Counted from the first letter of the stretch, positions 21,186 through 33,321 are shown. The stretch: 64,000 bases of DNA from Aralia elata (GCA_034770075.1 CM068383.1:7901778-7965777), one strand, 5' to 3'. Made by a program: numbers and translations. Notes: generated from the sequence alone by a model not told the origin.

Positions 21186-21870
21186 ACCAGATCCTCGCCT
21201 CCCCTGTTAAGCTTTTCTGGAATAGCTGCATCCTCAACCCCTCGTCCTCGGCATAAGACCCGAGTTCTCCAATGTATATTTTCAAATGCGTGTAGGGGTC
21301 TCCCTTTCCATTGTATTTTTCAAACTCGGGGACTTTGAACTTTTCTGGATATCTGGTTCCGGGGAAAACACACAGATCCGAGTAATTGACCCTACCCAGG
21401 GAGCCTATGCCACGCAGAGATTGGATGGTCTCCTCCATGTGTCTCATTTTTTTCCGAAGATCGTCAGTGTCCCCCTCCTCTGGGATAGTAATCACTGTCT
21501 TGTTAGGTATGGGAACGGCCCTTGTAATGACTGGCTCGTCCTTGAGTTGGGGTTGGTCATCCTTACCCAGGTTTACAATATTTTTAGGAGGGTTCTGGTC
21601 ACCCCCTGGTGGTGGAATATTATGTGGTCCTTGGTTTGGCGGATCCTGTCTGAGTAGGAACTGCTCTTTTAGCATCGTGGCCATTTCCATCATCTGTTTT
21701 TTGAAGTCATCAAACTCTTCCCGAGATATGGAACCATGATTAGGAATATCAGCCATTTCAGATGTAGAATTTTGGGTTTTCTTAGACTGCGAACGGGTTT
21801 GAGGAGCAATCCTACAAAACAACGGTTCGAAGTTTAGTCCGGGGAAATGAAAGGATATGGATGCATGCAA
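21172..21870 (-). CDS. gag: Ogre/Tat gag, N-terminal part
   Basis: The likely start is the Met at 21756 (MADIPNHGSISREEF), with an upstream in-frame Met at 21870. It has a Pro/Asn-rich linker and a short helix-prone segment (TDDLRKKMRHMEETIQSLRG). It then has the conserved gag entry YPEKFKVPEFEKYNGKGDPYTHL and ends TGEARIWY at the frameshift to the downstream part. Gag forms the particle in which reverse transcription occurs. Confidence 0.85.
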   Translation of the reverse strand: MHASISFHFPGLNFEPLFCRIAPQTRSQSKKTQNSTSEMADIPNHGSISREEFDDFKKQMMEMATMLKEQFLLRQDPPNQGPHNIPPPGGDQNPPKNIVNLGKDDQPQLKDEPVITRAVPIPNKTVITIPEEGDTDDLRKKMRHMEETIQSLRGIGSLGRVNYSDLCVFPGTRYPEKFKVPEFEKYNGKGDPYTHLKIYIGELGSYAEDEGLRMQLFQKSLTGEARIWYGPP

Positions 21871-22530
21871 AAGCTGTAATTTTTTGTGCTTTGGGTTTTT
21901 TAATCTTTCCCTGTAGAACAGAAAGTTAGTAGTCCTTTAATGCAATGACCAATGCTAAACATGCTTTATTATGCTTCCCCAACTATTCCCTGCAATTCAC
22001 AGAAGTTAGTAATCTCTTTTGACACAGGAAAGGGATATATGAATATTGAATGAGATCATGACATTTAGACATATAAACGTAAAAAGGCATGAAGAGACTT
22101 TTTCCTGCGTTGGGTTAATCTGAGGATGACCTATCCTAGGGTTACTCTCACGGGCTTTTTCGGCATGAAGGTCCCCAAATCTTCGCAATCTACTCGTTTG
22201 AGCCCTTTCGATTGGAGCGGATTTGGGTGGTGCGTTTCCTGAGCCATCTCCGGGGAGCAGCCCCTTCGAGTCCAGTAATAAGCAACCGACAGGTTCGCCT
22301 CAGGAGGAGGTACTCTCTCAACATACATTCACATTCATCGTCCTCACCGTATGCAAATGATCACTTAAAAGTAAAGCAATTCCATTCAATCATTCATCTA
22401 TTTGGACAAAAACACACAATCACACAACAAAAGAAACAAAAAAATCAAAATATCGCATGCACACACATTTTTATGAATTTTAAAGGATAGGATAACATCA
22501 AGATTTAAACGCGGCTTAAGCCCTCTAAGG
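21871..22530 (-). other. Ogre/Tat 5' leader
   Basis: This lies between PBS and gag. Short frames are present on both strands but none has family features. No extra ORF1 as in some legume Ogre elements is evident. Confidence 0.5.
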
Positions 22531-22547
22531 TCCCAGCAGAGTCGCCA
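22531..22547 (-). promoter_or_regulatory. Ogre/Tat primer-binding site
   Basis: Read on the minus strand, TGGCGACTCTGCTGGGA begins two bases inside the LTR. It starts with TGG, complementary to a tRNA CCA end. Ogre elements are known to use tRNA-Arg. I infer the same here but did not compare with a tRNA set. Confidence 0.75.
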
Positions 22548-22549
22548 GC

Positions 22550-24667
22550 TGTCGACGCCGGGTTTCCTTTCGTGTCTCTTTTTTGGTCTTTTCCAATTTT
22601 AGCCTCTTGATTAAATGATTTTTGGAAAAGGTCGGCATTAATGTCGACGGGGTTTTGAAAGATTGCTTTTTATGATGAGCCAATTAACCAGAGTCGCCAG
22701 TTGGTATATTTGAAATGGATGTACCAACTCATCCGAGTTTTCTTTTTTTTTTTATCGCTGGCTCATGTGTGACTCCGAATTAAATGGTCTGCGAATCGAG
22801 ATTCATAGAGTTCGGGGGCTTGCTTAAGCGAGGGGAAGGTGTTAGGCACCCCCCGACTTCCGTGAAATACGGTTACCGCAATCTTGATGCTTTTCCTATC
22901 CTTTAATTCATGAAACGTGTATGCGTGCGTGTGTGTGTGTGCGTGCCTAAATGAATGTTGTGGTGAGTTTGTATGAAAGAATCATTTGGATTTTTAGGGA
23001 AAATCGTGCTTTAGTTTTGAGAGTGTTTAACAATGTCTTTTCGAGATTTACGAGAAAGCCTTATTTTCTTATTGAGAAAGATTTGATTTTAAATTGACAA
23101 AAGCTATGAGATTTTTATTAAGTGTTTGTTTTGGTAAGACGTGAGTTTGTTAAACCTTAGCCAAAATAGGAATTGAGATTTGTACGTTGCTTTCATAAAT
23201 GATAGGCAATTTCTAGAATCTCTTTCGCCCTATGTATCAAGGTTTAGTAAAACGTTCATTTCTCTTTATAAAACCATTTTTGTGACATTTGGAAACAACT
23301 TCCTTTTGGCCTTCTCGTAAAATAGGAATCGACTTTCATTAGCACTTCCAATTTTTAGCCTCGTGATGCTAATATCCTACTTTGATTACTTTTAGCAAAA
23401 TCTTGATTGTTTTGGGCTTTGAAATCATTTTGTTGGATGATGCAAATCCGAACTAAATATCAAACGCGTAGGGGCTATTCATGGGCATGTAAGCCATCAA
23501 AATATCCCCTAACGCCAACAATCACATATTTTACTATTACGGGGCCTTAACCCGATTCTCGCTCTAGCGTCGTTTTAAGGCCCAACGATTACATGTTACA
23601 ACAAAACGAGTACCTTGCATCCATTACATGTATCAAAACGCCCATCATCGGATTTGGACCACGGGGTCGCATTCCTAGGCTCACACCCATAATCACTACA
23701 TACCCGCAACACAAATACTACGAAACTAAAACAACACGGATTGCCTAATACACCATGATATCCGAAAATAATAGTCTAACTAAATTTACATCCAAGCAAT
23801 CACCATAAATAAGCTAGAAATTCCACCAATTGGATATCCTCGGGTTTATTAGGAAGAATTTTGTTCCGATGGAACCCTCACTAATAATCCCTAATCCATG
23901 ATTTCACAATGCAACGCAAAAAAGGATGCATTTAAGAGGATTCGGATAAATAGAGCCTATCAAAATGGTACGAGCAAATGTCAAAACAAAAGATTTTCAC
24001 CTTGCAAAATGATCCCCACAATATGTAGGAATTTGTGTATTGAGTAGAGTAGAAAATATGAGATATAATCTTACAAAATTTGGTACAATTCCTCACTCTT
24101 TTCACTCTTTTTCTCTCCTAATTGCCCTTATTTTGTTGCTGTTTTCTCCCTATTTCCGAGCTGCTGCTGCTGATTTTTTTCTATTCTCCCTCCTTTTCTT
24201 TTTTGTTTCTGTATGCGAAATGGCCTGATAAGGGACTGTCAAGGGCAGCCGCAGATTGATCTGCGGCTGGCCGCAGATTGATCTGCGGCTGGCCCTTGGT
24301 TCTCCCCCCAGCCGCGCTCGAGTCCCGTGCCGTCTCGAGTTCCGTCCTTGGCCGCGGATTGATCCGCGGCTGACTGTGCTGATTTTCTCATTTTCCGCAC
24401 CTCGTCTCGATTTCCGTGCCGTACTGTTGATTTCCGTTGAAGGGCTCGTACTCTGCAGTCCGGGGATCTCCGGGAGACGTGCCACCTCATTCGAGGACGT
24501 CTGTCTCGGATGGCCTTATTGTCACATCAGCTTTGATTGCCAATCACTGCGGTGGTGTCGGGCGCTCGCCCTTGGGCCCACTCCTTCACTCCCGCGAGCC
24601 GGTTCAATTGACGATTTTGCCCTCCTGTCAAGGTTAGTATAGAAAACGCAAAATTTGGGTGTCCACA
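22550..24667 (-). repeat. Ogre/Tat LTR, right (5' LTR in element orientation)
   Basis: It pairs with 6449-8556. It contains palindromes at 24246-24269, 24270-24289 (same arms, tandem) and 24351-24370 (GCCGCGGAT variant), one more copy than the left LTR. A PBS-like CAGAGTCGCCA lies at 22689-22699. It ends GTCCACA at 24667, followed by TCATT. Confidence 0.93.
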
Positions 24668-24672
24668 TCATT
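24668..24672. repeat. Target-site duplication TCATT, right copy
   Basis: It is identical to 6444-6448 and directly abuts the LTR end. Confidence 0.92.
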
Positions 24673-24975
24673 TATATAAAAAAAATTTGTATTGCATTAA
24701 CATAAGCTATAATGCACTATTCTATATACTACAATGTAGTAACCAATGTATACTATAATGCATTACCCAAAATTTGCAATACAAAATTACAAAACAGTAA
24801 CAAACTGTATATAATACAGTAACCAAATATACACATGCAAGTAACAAAAATTTTGAATTAACAATAAACTGAACAGGGTTAATAAAAAAACTTAAAAATC
24901 ATCTAATCAAAACCAACAAATGCAATTGCAAATCCAACATATACAGTTAACTGTTTTTTTTAATATAACAATAAC

Positions 24976-25421
24976 CTGATCAGCAACATAAACAACAATC
25001 TCCTTCCCACTTGGTTGGCTTAATAAATCAAAAGATGGCATGTCATTGTCCTTGCCAATCTGTGAAAAATTTTAAAGAAAAAAAATAATTAATCATTTAA
25101 ACAAAAATACAAATAAGACATAATAAACAAAACTTGGAATGTCATTGATCTTTTTCATAGTGTTTAAAAAAACCTACATTTTATCAATAAAAATTGAAAA
25201 AATTAAATACAAATGAAAATCAATACAATATGAAAACCTTTGTATCGTCTTCTTCAAACTGAATCCCACCAACACCACCAGCATCGGCATCAACACCACT
25301 ATGAAACTGTTTTGAATTGCCGGGAACTTCAACCAATATCATCATCAACATTCATAACATCATCAGCTACAACATTAACATTGTCAGCACCAACATTATC
25401 ATCCAACTCAAAATCATCATT

Positions 25422-25469
<48 letters not shown>

Positions 25470-27602
25470 GACATCGTCAACAGATACATTTTTTCGATTG
25501 GTATAACTAGACTAGCGTTTTAAATACTTTCTAAACATCTTCTTCATGTCCCTACAAAACTGAATATGAAGCAATTCCAAATGATCTTTTAATACAACAC
25601 CCAATTCCTCAATATCTTTCTTCAACTCCCTCACCTTCCCTTCCAAAGGCTTCACCCGAGCATCAATAACCTTTTTCAAATCAGAAATAGAAAACCTAAA
25701 GTCTTTACCCTTCCTTGATGATTCAACTTTAATATCTGAAATCTTGAGACCACTATCACTTGTACTAAAAAAATGAAATCCACCTAATTCCAACCTCACA
25801 TTCTCATCCTCCGTAGGAACAATATTTTGAACAATCAACTGAAACATATTAAAAGCAACAAATATATCATGTCAGAACAATTGAACATAAAACATAAACA
25901 CAATTATAAAAAAACAATAACCAATACCATATGTAAAGGTAACCAAATATAATGAAACACATAAGGTAATCCATTAAGCTTGTAGGATTTACAATAACAT
26001 TCCCTGAAAAAATTGTACATCACTCCACCATATTTATCCTTCTTTACATGACCCTTTAATGCAAGTGATAGGGATTTCTTTGTTTGTTCAAAAGCAACTT
26101 TTCCCCATGGATACCTTTCAAAATCCCCATGACACAAAAAGTTAAACAGAGCTTCATCAACATAATTGTCAGAAACAGTAGCTAATATGAAATTAAAAAC
26201 CAAGAAAATGATAGACATCCTAACTGCCTCATCATCATCATTAAAAGAAGCACTCATATATATCCTCCCTATACTAAACCGGGTTACAACCTCATTTCTA
26301 AAAAAAGTTTTCACAAACAAAATTTTAATCCCCTTGTAACCTTCAATATCTTCATCTCCTTTCCAATTTAAACCAGAAATTAAAGAAAATTCAGGCAATC
26401 CAAACCTTACCCGTCTCTCACCAAAAATAAATCACATTTCCCCATTATCCCTTTGATAAACTTCCCTAACCAAAGCATGATGGATAATCTGGAAAAACAT
26501 TTGGGGCTGTCCAAATTCTAAAAATGATAACTTAAACTTTTTCAACTGTACGTCAGACAATTTAGACTTGATAATATTTGGCACTTCTAAATCACACCAG
26601 TAAATGACTTTTGCTGTAAAATTTCGATGATGCTCCTCATAGAATAGATCCCAAATCTGAAAATGTAGTAAATTTGATTACAAACACACTACACAAAACA
26701 AAATACAACATCTAAAAAACTTCAAAAACAAAGCTATTAAATCAACGATATCCAATTACACTAATAATAGTAACAAAATAATATCAGCAAGTAACCATAC
26801 CCAAAATTAAGCAAACTATTTAATTAATAACAAATTATGTTCTAACAAATATATAAAATAAAACTAACAATACTTAAAATCGAAAAAAACATTACCATTT
26901 TAACAAATCGTAATGAAAATAGTAATTTTAACAACTAAAAGCTGAACAATCCTTCAAACAACTCTAACTCTAATGAAATATAATACATTTTAACAAGTAT
27001 ATAATTAGCAGTTTCCAAACATATGAATGAAGGTAACTAAAAATCAATTTGCAAGTAACCAACAAAATATATTCAACCTGTATAACCACAATACTGTAAT
27101 CTAATAAACAAAACAAAATAAACTATTTACAAAATCTCAACTCAATAAGCAAACAATAATTTTACCAAACAACAACTTCAACATTAATGACAACATAATA
27201 AACAACAACATAAACCAGAACATCATCATACAAAAAAACAAAAACATAAGTAACCAAAAACAAATAAAAAATATATATTCATAACAAAAATTAAAAATAG
27301 CAAACCTTCAAATATTTTTGCATGGGAACAATTTTTTGCTTATTATGCTCGACTTCAATTTCTTTCTCAACTATTTGTTGAGAACCTTCAAAATCAGAAT
27401 CTATACATGCGACTGATTTAACCTTCTTCTTCGCATGTCTCCCCAAACTCTTTTCTTCAACATCTGACTTCAACACTAAATTCTTCCCCTCTTTACTATA
27501 CTTTGAAATAATATCCTTCCCATGAACAGTTGTCTGCAAATCCTTCAAACCATCATCACCCCTAACTCGTTTCCTCTTCCTATCACTCTTCTTATCCGCC
27601 AT
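24976..27602 (-). pseudogene. DUF1985-Ulp1 gene, 5' half, exons 1-4
   Basis: Exons on the minus strand are: E1 27602-27306 (start MADKKSDRKRKRVRG, a nuclear-localisation-like basic run), E2 26656-25928 (DUF1985: IWDLFYEEHHRNFTAKV through RFGLPEFSLISGLNW and FERYPWGKVAFEQT), E3 25838-25238 (a coiled-coil stretch around DARVKPLEGKVRELKKD, then an acidic run of Asp encoded by about 17 GAT codons) and E4 25059-24976 (IGKDNDMPSFDLLSQ). All introns are GT-AG. Lesions are a TGA at 26432-26434 where the family has Trp, a stop at 25512-25514 ending the coiled-coil frame, and further frame changes around the poly-Asp segment. E4 is followed by the intron that took the Ogre insertion; exons 5-8 lie at 4310-6244. 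The family is usually carried by Mutator-like elements. Confidence 0.72.
25429..25476 (-). repeat. GAT trinucleotide run in exon 3
   Basis: About 16-17 tandem GAT codons (ATC on the plus strand) encode a poly-Asp tract inside the Ulp1-type gene. It is flanked by other Asp-rich codons (DDVDD before, NDDFELDD after). Confidence 0.8.
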
Positions 27603-28073
27603 TTCTTCCCTGCTCTTCCTCATAGACACCATCAAAAATAAAAACAAAATAAATCGACAAATGTATAACCACTGAACCAGAACAAATCGAACAACTTACA
27701 AATAATCAAGAAGAAAACACGAATACGACAACGAGAAACTAAATAGCCAAACAACAACTACGAATATGAACCGGCAACAACAATCACCGTCGACTGATAA
27801 GGAGAAAAAAAAGTACCAAAACCAAAGAACAAGGGTTTCCAAAGATAAAACGCAAAAAAGAAATTTAAAATGAAACCCGTACCCCTATCCCACAAAAAGC
27901 GGATACGTTTTATTTTTAAAAAAATAACTGAATAATAATGACATCAGCACATTAAATAACAAAGCATAATTAAAGGAATGACTATTATTCACTAATAATG
28001 TAAATAAAATTTAATATACATTAATTGGGTAAATATTTAGTGAGTGCACTATTCTTGTAATTATTTTTAAAAA
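27603..28073. other. Upstream flank of Ulp1-type gene
   Basis: AT-rich. I looked here for a terminal inverted repeat matching the far end near 2900-4300 and saw none. No other feature was recognised. Confidence 0.4.
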
Positions 28074-28596
28074 TGTAATATAAAATGTAATTATTCCTAA
28101 TATTTAAATTACATTTTTAATATTTTGATTGGGCTTTTCTTGTGTTTGGGTCAAATTGTATTTAACTTATGTGGACTATAATAAGTTAGTGATTACATAT
28201 TATTTGGGTCTTTCTTTTATTTGGGTCACTTTCTTTTGTTTGGGTCAAACTAGTCAGTTAATTTATGTAGACTGCAATAAGTAAGAATTACATTAATTTG
28301 GGCCTTTAAATTAATTAAGTCTAATTTATATTTGTGTAATTTTATATATTATATCCTATTAAAATTTAAAAGAATTAATAAAATATATTAATTAATACTA
28401 AACCTAATGTCGTCTCTTTGTACCATCTGAGGAAAGGAAAATAGGCGCAGTAAAATTTGGTGGGAGAATAAGCAGCAATAGAAAAATTTTCAATATAAGG
28501 AAGAACGGGATCCATTTAATAAAGGTGAGATTAAACTCAAATCAATTGTACAGAGTATATATGTATACATGTGTAAAGTTGTAAGCTTTTGTTTTC

Positions 28597-28627
<31 letters not shown>

Positions 28628-28643
28628 TATATATATATATATT

Positions 28644-28677
<34 letters not shown>

Positions 28678-28863
28678 TACATACATAAACTGATGTTGCC
28701 ATATGATGAGTTACTTTTGTTTTCGTATATATAAATATATTAATATAAATGGATGTAGATTGGAGTATAGAATTACAGTAATAAATTATATAATAATTTA
28801 AATTTTATAAATCAAGTCAGTATAATATTAGATGTGATTATGTGGGCTGATGTATAGAGTAGC
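28074..28863 (+). repeat. 5' LTR of the plus-strand Tekay element, first part
   Basis: It matches 43662 to about 44505 of the 3' LTR, including a long TA/CA microsatellite (about 28595-28685). It is interrupted after GTAGC at 28859-28863. Confidence 0.85.
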
Positions 28864-30499
28864 TGTAACACCCCCTTTCCGAAAATAGAAAAGGGAGGTC
28901 ACGTGCAAAGCACAACAGAAATATAACTAACACCAAAATTATAAACCAGAAAAGATTAGTCTAAAGAGATATTAATAACTGCAAAACTGCCTCAAAATAC
29001 ACACTGTTTAATACAACCTAATCTTAATAAAGGTTCAATACAACTCTAAACAGTAACTCAAACATCAAAACATAACTAAAATATCTAAACCATCTAGGTG
29101 AGGAGCTCTCATCACACTTGCCCATGATCCCCTTGAGTACCTGCCGGAAGAAAGACACAGCATGAGCCAAATGCCCAGTACGGATATAGAGCACAGAATT
29201 ATGAACCGAATTTAACTAAATCAATTAAGGAACTGATCTGAACTGAAACGAATTAACACAACGAAGTAATAGGCTGAATCAAATGGCTGGGTGTTATTTC
29301 ATACCGAGCTCAGAAATATAGCTTGCCACATAGACAAGTCAATAATGCTACAAAAGCAATCACACATTGGACCGCGAATCCAAATGCATGCAAAATCAGA
29401 AGGCGTGTTTGGCACAACATCACCAATCTGCAGAACAGAACAGAAAACTAGGGCCGACCCATACGCCTCTCACAACAAATCACCACCAATACGGCCAACT
29501 CCCATCGGAGCACAAAACAGAGACGCCGTGAACTAATCACACTGCCACGGAAGTGTCATGTCTCTCGTGCCAAGACGACATGCCTGTGGTACCCCCACAG
29601 GTGGTTATAGCTCAGGTATACCCTACGGTATATTCTAACAAAATACCATGTCACAACACATGTGACACAATACCAACAAAAAGGGTTCTATACGTACATG
29701 TTGAACCAAATCAAATCATAATCATAATATCCTCAAAAGAAGGTAACAACCTGTACTGTTCTACAGATATCAAAATAAATAGTAGACATGATAATCCAAC
29801 TCAAAGAGTACAAATACGAGTCATATGTATCAACTCAAAAATGAAAGAATTATATGGAATTTCACAAAAACAATTATGTGAAATAATAGCAGAATTCAAA
29901 ACACGAAACAAAACAAATTAATTAAATTTTAGAAGACTATCGCTGAAGGAGTACGGAATCCGTACCTGGAGTACGTAATGCAATACCCACAATTACAGAT
30001 GCAATTAGTTAGGCTTGCTCAAAGTAATCTATTCACAAAAAATAATACATTTTATTAAATACTACAATATTAGTATTTAATAGTTTGTATGCATATATTG
30101 AACCCTCTATAATATTTATTAGATTAATAAATTAAAGATATACATAATATCTAGCCAAAATAATACTAAAATATTAACTAACAAACTAACTAAAATATAT
30201 TAACTAAAGTTATAAATAGAAATACAGAAAATTAAATTAAATAAATACATAAGAAAGAAAGAAAACATACCCGAAATTATGAGGTGCGTAGTCTGCCTAT
30301 GCCCTCGATACTGAAAATTTTTTAACTAAGGAGGTACTTACTAAAAAGTCCCTCTCACAAAAAGTCTTTTCTTAAAATAAGAAAATCCTTATTGTTTAAT
30401 AATAAAATAAACAAAATATTAGTTATATATATAGGTTAGTAAAGGAGGGAGAGATAGTAAGACAAGCGATGTGGGACTTAACCAAATGTGGGTATTACA
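28864..30499 (-). repeat. LTR of nested Tekay element, left (3' LTR)
   Basis: It is nearly identical to 35443-37073. Small reading frames within both LTR copies are not genes. Confidence 0.93.
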
Positions 30500-30512
30500 T
30501 TACTTCCCCCTT
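30500..30512 (-). promoter_or_regulatory. Polypurine tract of nested Tekay element
   Basis: AAGGGGGAAGTAA on the minus strand directly adjoins the LTR. The other Tekay element has AAGGGGGAGGTAA at 43649-43661. Confidence 0.85.
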
Positions 30513-30553
30513 AAAAAGATTCTGTCCCCGGAATCAAAAGAAAAGGAACGTGC

Positions 30554-31536
30554 CTAATTATCAAAAAGATGCGGATACTCCGCCCGGATAGACTCCTCCA
30601 TCTCCCAAGTTGCCTCTCGTTCCGAATGATTTTTCCACAAAACTTTAACAAACGAAATTGTTTTCCTCCTCATAATCCGCTCTTGTCGATCTAAAATTTT
30701 CTCGGCTTGTTCTTCACAAGTAAGATCCTTCCGAATTTTATCGAACGGATATTGTACCACATGCAACGGATGATAATGATAACTCCTCAACACTGACACA
30801 TGGAACACATTATGTACATGAGCTAATTGTGGAGGCAGAGCTAACCGATATGCAATTTCGCCAACCCTTTCCAGAATCTCAAATGGCCCAATATAACGTG
30901 GACTAAGTTTACCTTTCAATCTAAATCGTCGAATACCCTTCCAAGGAGAAACTTTTAAAAACACGTGTTCACCAGGTTGAAACTCTAAGATCTTCCTATG
31001 CTTATCAGCATAACTCTTCTGCCGTGATCGAGCCGACTGCAATTTCTCCTTAGCCACCGCCACCTTCTCCGTAGTGATCTGAACTAACTCAGGCCCTTCT
31101 ATGATCTTTTCACCAACCTCATCCCAACAAGTTGGTGCCCGACACTTCCTACCATATAATGCCTCAAATGGAGCCATATCAATGCTTGCATGCCAGCTAT
31201 TGTTATAAGCAAACTCAACAAGGCTCAAGTAATCATCCCAATTACCCGACCATTCTAATGCGCAAGACCTCAACATATCCTCTAAAGTCTGGATAGTCCT
31301 CTCAGATTGCCCATCAGTCTGTGGATGGAAAGAAGTACTGTATTTTAATCAAGTGCCCCAAGCTCGTTGAAACCCTTTCCAGAACCGTGAAGTGAACCGT
31401 GGATCTCGATCTGAAACAATTGACACTGGAGTTCCATGAAGTCTAACAACCTCCTATTGAAAGATTTGTGCTAACTTATCTACAGAATAACCCTCCTGGA
31501 TAGCTAAGAAGTGAGCTGATTTGGTTAATCGATCTA
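30554..31536 (-). pseudogene. pol: Nested Tekay integrase, C-terminus and chromodomain
   Basis: The open part 30554-31276 carries the late integrase core (AYNNSWHASIDMAPFEALYGRKC) and the GPFEILERVGEIAYRLALP segment. It ends in a chromodomain-like tail (FVKVLWKNHSEREATWEMEE), which in chromoviruses targets integration to chromatin. The upstream core (31277-31536) reads SDRDPRF and TDGQSERT but is interrupted by a TAG and by a TGA where Arg CGA is expected. A one-base loss in an A run near 31550 separates it from the RT frame. Confidence 0.85.
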
Positions 31537-33321
31537 CTACAACCCAAATAGCATCATTCTTCTTGAACGTTTTGGCAACCCGGTTACAAAATCCATTGTA
31601 ATATCTTCCCACTTCCAAACAGGAATATCTAATTGTTGCAGTAATCCACTAGCACGTTGATGTTCAATTTTCACGTGCTGACAAGTAAGACATCTTCCTA
31701 CATATTCAGCCACATCTCGCTTCATCCCATTCCACCAAAAATTCTTCTTTAAATCCCTATACATCTTCGTAGAACCCGGATGAATAGAAAATGGTGAACT
31801 ATGAGCTTCAGCTAATACTGCCTCCCGAATAGTTGGATCTGATGGCACACATAACCGCTTACCCAACCAAATCACGCAATGGTCATCAATACGAAACTCA
31901 GACTGCTTTCCTCCCTCCAAATTTTGCGCTATAGCCCATAACTCGCCATCTTCTTTTTGAGTTTCCTTAACCTTTGAGATAAGAGAGGGCTCCACTCTCA
32001 TACCTGCTAAAAGTCCATCTGCACCTTGTACATACAACTCCAACTCCAACCGTTCCATATCTGAAATAAGTTGTGGTTGTATAATAAGGGCTACTACACT
32101 CCCTGAACTCTTTCGGCTAAGCGCATCTGCAACTACATTCGCCTTCCCAGGGTGAAATTGAATTCTAGCGTCATAATCTTTGAGAAGCTCCAACCAACGC
32201 CTCTGCCTCATATTGAGCTCCTTCTGAGTGAAGATGTACTTAAGACTTTTGTGATCGGTAAAGATATCACAAGTCTCGCCATACAAATAGTGCCTCCAAA
32301 TTTTCAAAGCAAAGATTACTGCTGCCAACTCCAAATCATGAGTGGGGTAGTTTACTTCATAAGGTTTAAGTTGTCTAGAAGCATAGGCAATCACCTTACC
32401 GTGCTGCATCAAAACACACCCCAAACCCTTCTTAGAAGCATCACTATAAATTTGGTAACCTCCTGTCCCTGATGGGAATGTAAGTATTGGAGCTGTCACA
32501 AGCCGTTTCTTCAACTCCTCAAAACTCCTCTCGCGTTCCTCATTCCACACAAACTTCGTGCCCTTTCTCATCAACTGAGTCAATGGCAAGGCAAGTAAAG
32601 AGAACCCTTCTACAAATCACCTATAATACCCTGCCAAACCCAAAAAACTCCTAACCTCCGTCACCGTAGTAGGTCTCGGCCATTTAGTGATAGCTTCAAC
32701 CTTCGCAGGATCCACCTTAATGCCTTCAGCAGACACAATGTGGCCCAGAAATATAACTTGCTCTACCCAAAACTCACATTTGGAGAATTTAGCATATAAC
32801 TTCTCTTTTCGTAAAATTTTCAAAATTATGCGAAGATGTTCCTCATGCTCCTCCTTAAACTTAGAATAAATCAAAATGTCATCAATAAAGACAATGACAA
32901 ATTTGTCCAAGTACTCCCTAAACACCCGATTCATCAAATCCATAAATGCTGCTGGAGCATTAGTCAACCCAAATGGCATCACCAAAAACTCGTAATGCCC
33001 ATAGCGAGTACGAAAAGTTATCTTAGAGACATCCTCATCTCTTACCCTCAACTGATGATAACCTGATCTCAAGTCTATCTTCGAAAAATACTTCGCCCCT
33101 TGAAGTTGGTCAAATAAATCATCAATCCTCGGTAAAGGGTACCGATTCCTGATGGTAATCTTGTTTAACTCTCTGTAGTCTATACACAACCTCATAGACC
33201 CATCCTTCTTCTTTACAAATAAAACCGGAGCTCCCCATGGTGAAACACTCGGTCGAATTACACCACGATCTAATAATTCTTGCAATTGCTCCTTCAACTC
33301 TTGCAATTCCAATGGTGCCAT
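31537..33321 (-). pseudogene. pol: Nested Tekay reverse transcriptase, RNase H, integrase N-terminus
   Basis: RT at 33321-32617 has APVLFVKKKDGSMRLCIDYR and the FIDDILIYSK catalytic box. A single TGA at 32617-32619 (Arg CGA expected) interrupts an otherwise continuous frame. It resumes as RNase H (YQIYSDASKKGLGCVLMQ, TDHKSLKYIF, ADALSRKSSGS) and the integrase zinc motif (HPGSTKMYRDL, CLTCQHVK), ending at 31537 in a frameshift. These enzymes copy element RNA into DNA. This copy could not make a full polyprotein. Confidence 0.88.

Larger units (their letters stand above)
6449..24667 (-). mobile_element. Complete 18.2-kb Ogre/Tat-lineage Ty3/gypsy retrotransposon
   Basis: Two LTRs of about 2.1 kb begin TGTCGACG and end in CA, flanked by TCATT. 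Domain order on the minus strand is gag, protease, RT, RNase H, second archaeal-type RNase H, integrase. The dual RNase H, the very large size and the intron between protease and RT mark the Tat/Ogre group. Two genes run antisense between integrase and the 3' LTR (10661-14458). By hand the LTRs differ at roughly ten substitutions plus short indels, so insertion was recent. Several single-base frameshifts (gag, protease junctions, integrase) suggest either a non-autonomous copy or base-calling errors in homopolymers. It sits in an intron of a decayed Ulp1-type gene. Confidence 0.93.

Noticed and set aside
28056..28068. Alternative left border and ATTTT target duplication for the older Tekay element
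   Set aside because: ATTTT at 28063-28067 matches the five bases after the 3' LTR, but it is separated from the nearest LTR-like TG by six bases, so the border stays uncertain.
29291..29921. Frames inside the nested Tekay LTR (also at 35870-36352)
   Set aside because: They occur identically in both LTR copies, are low in coding character and differ by frame between copies.
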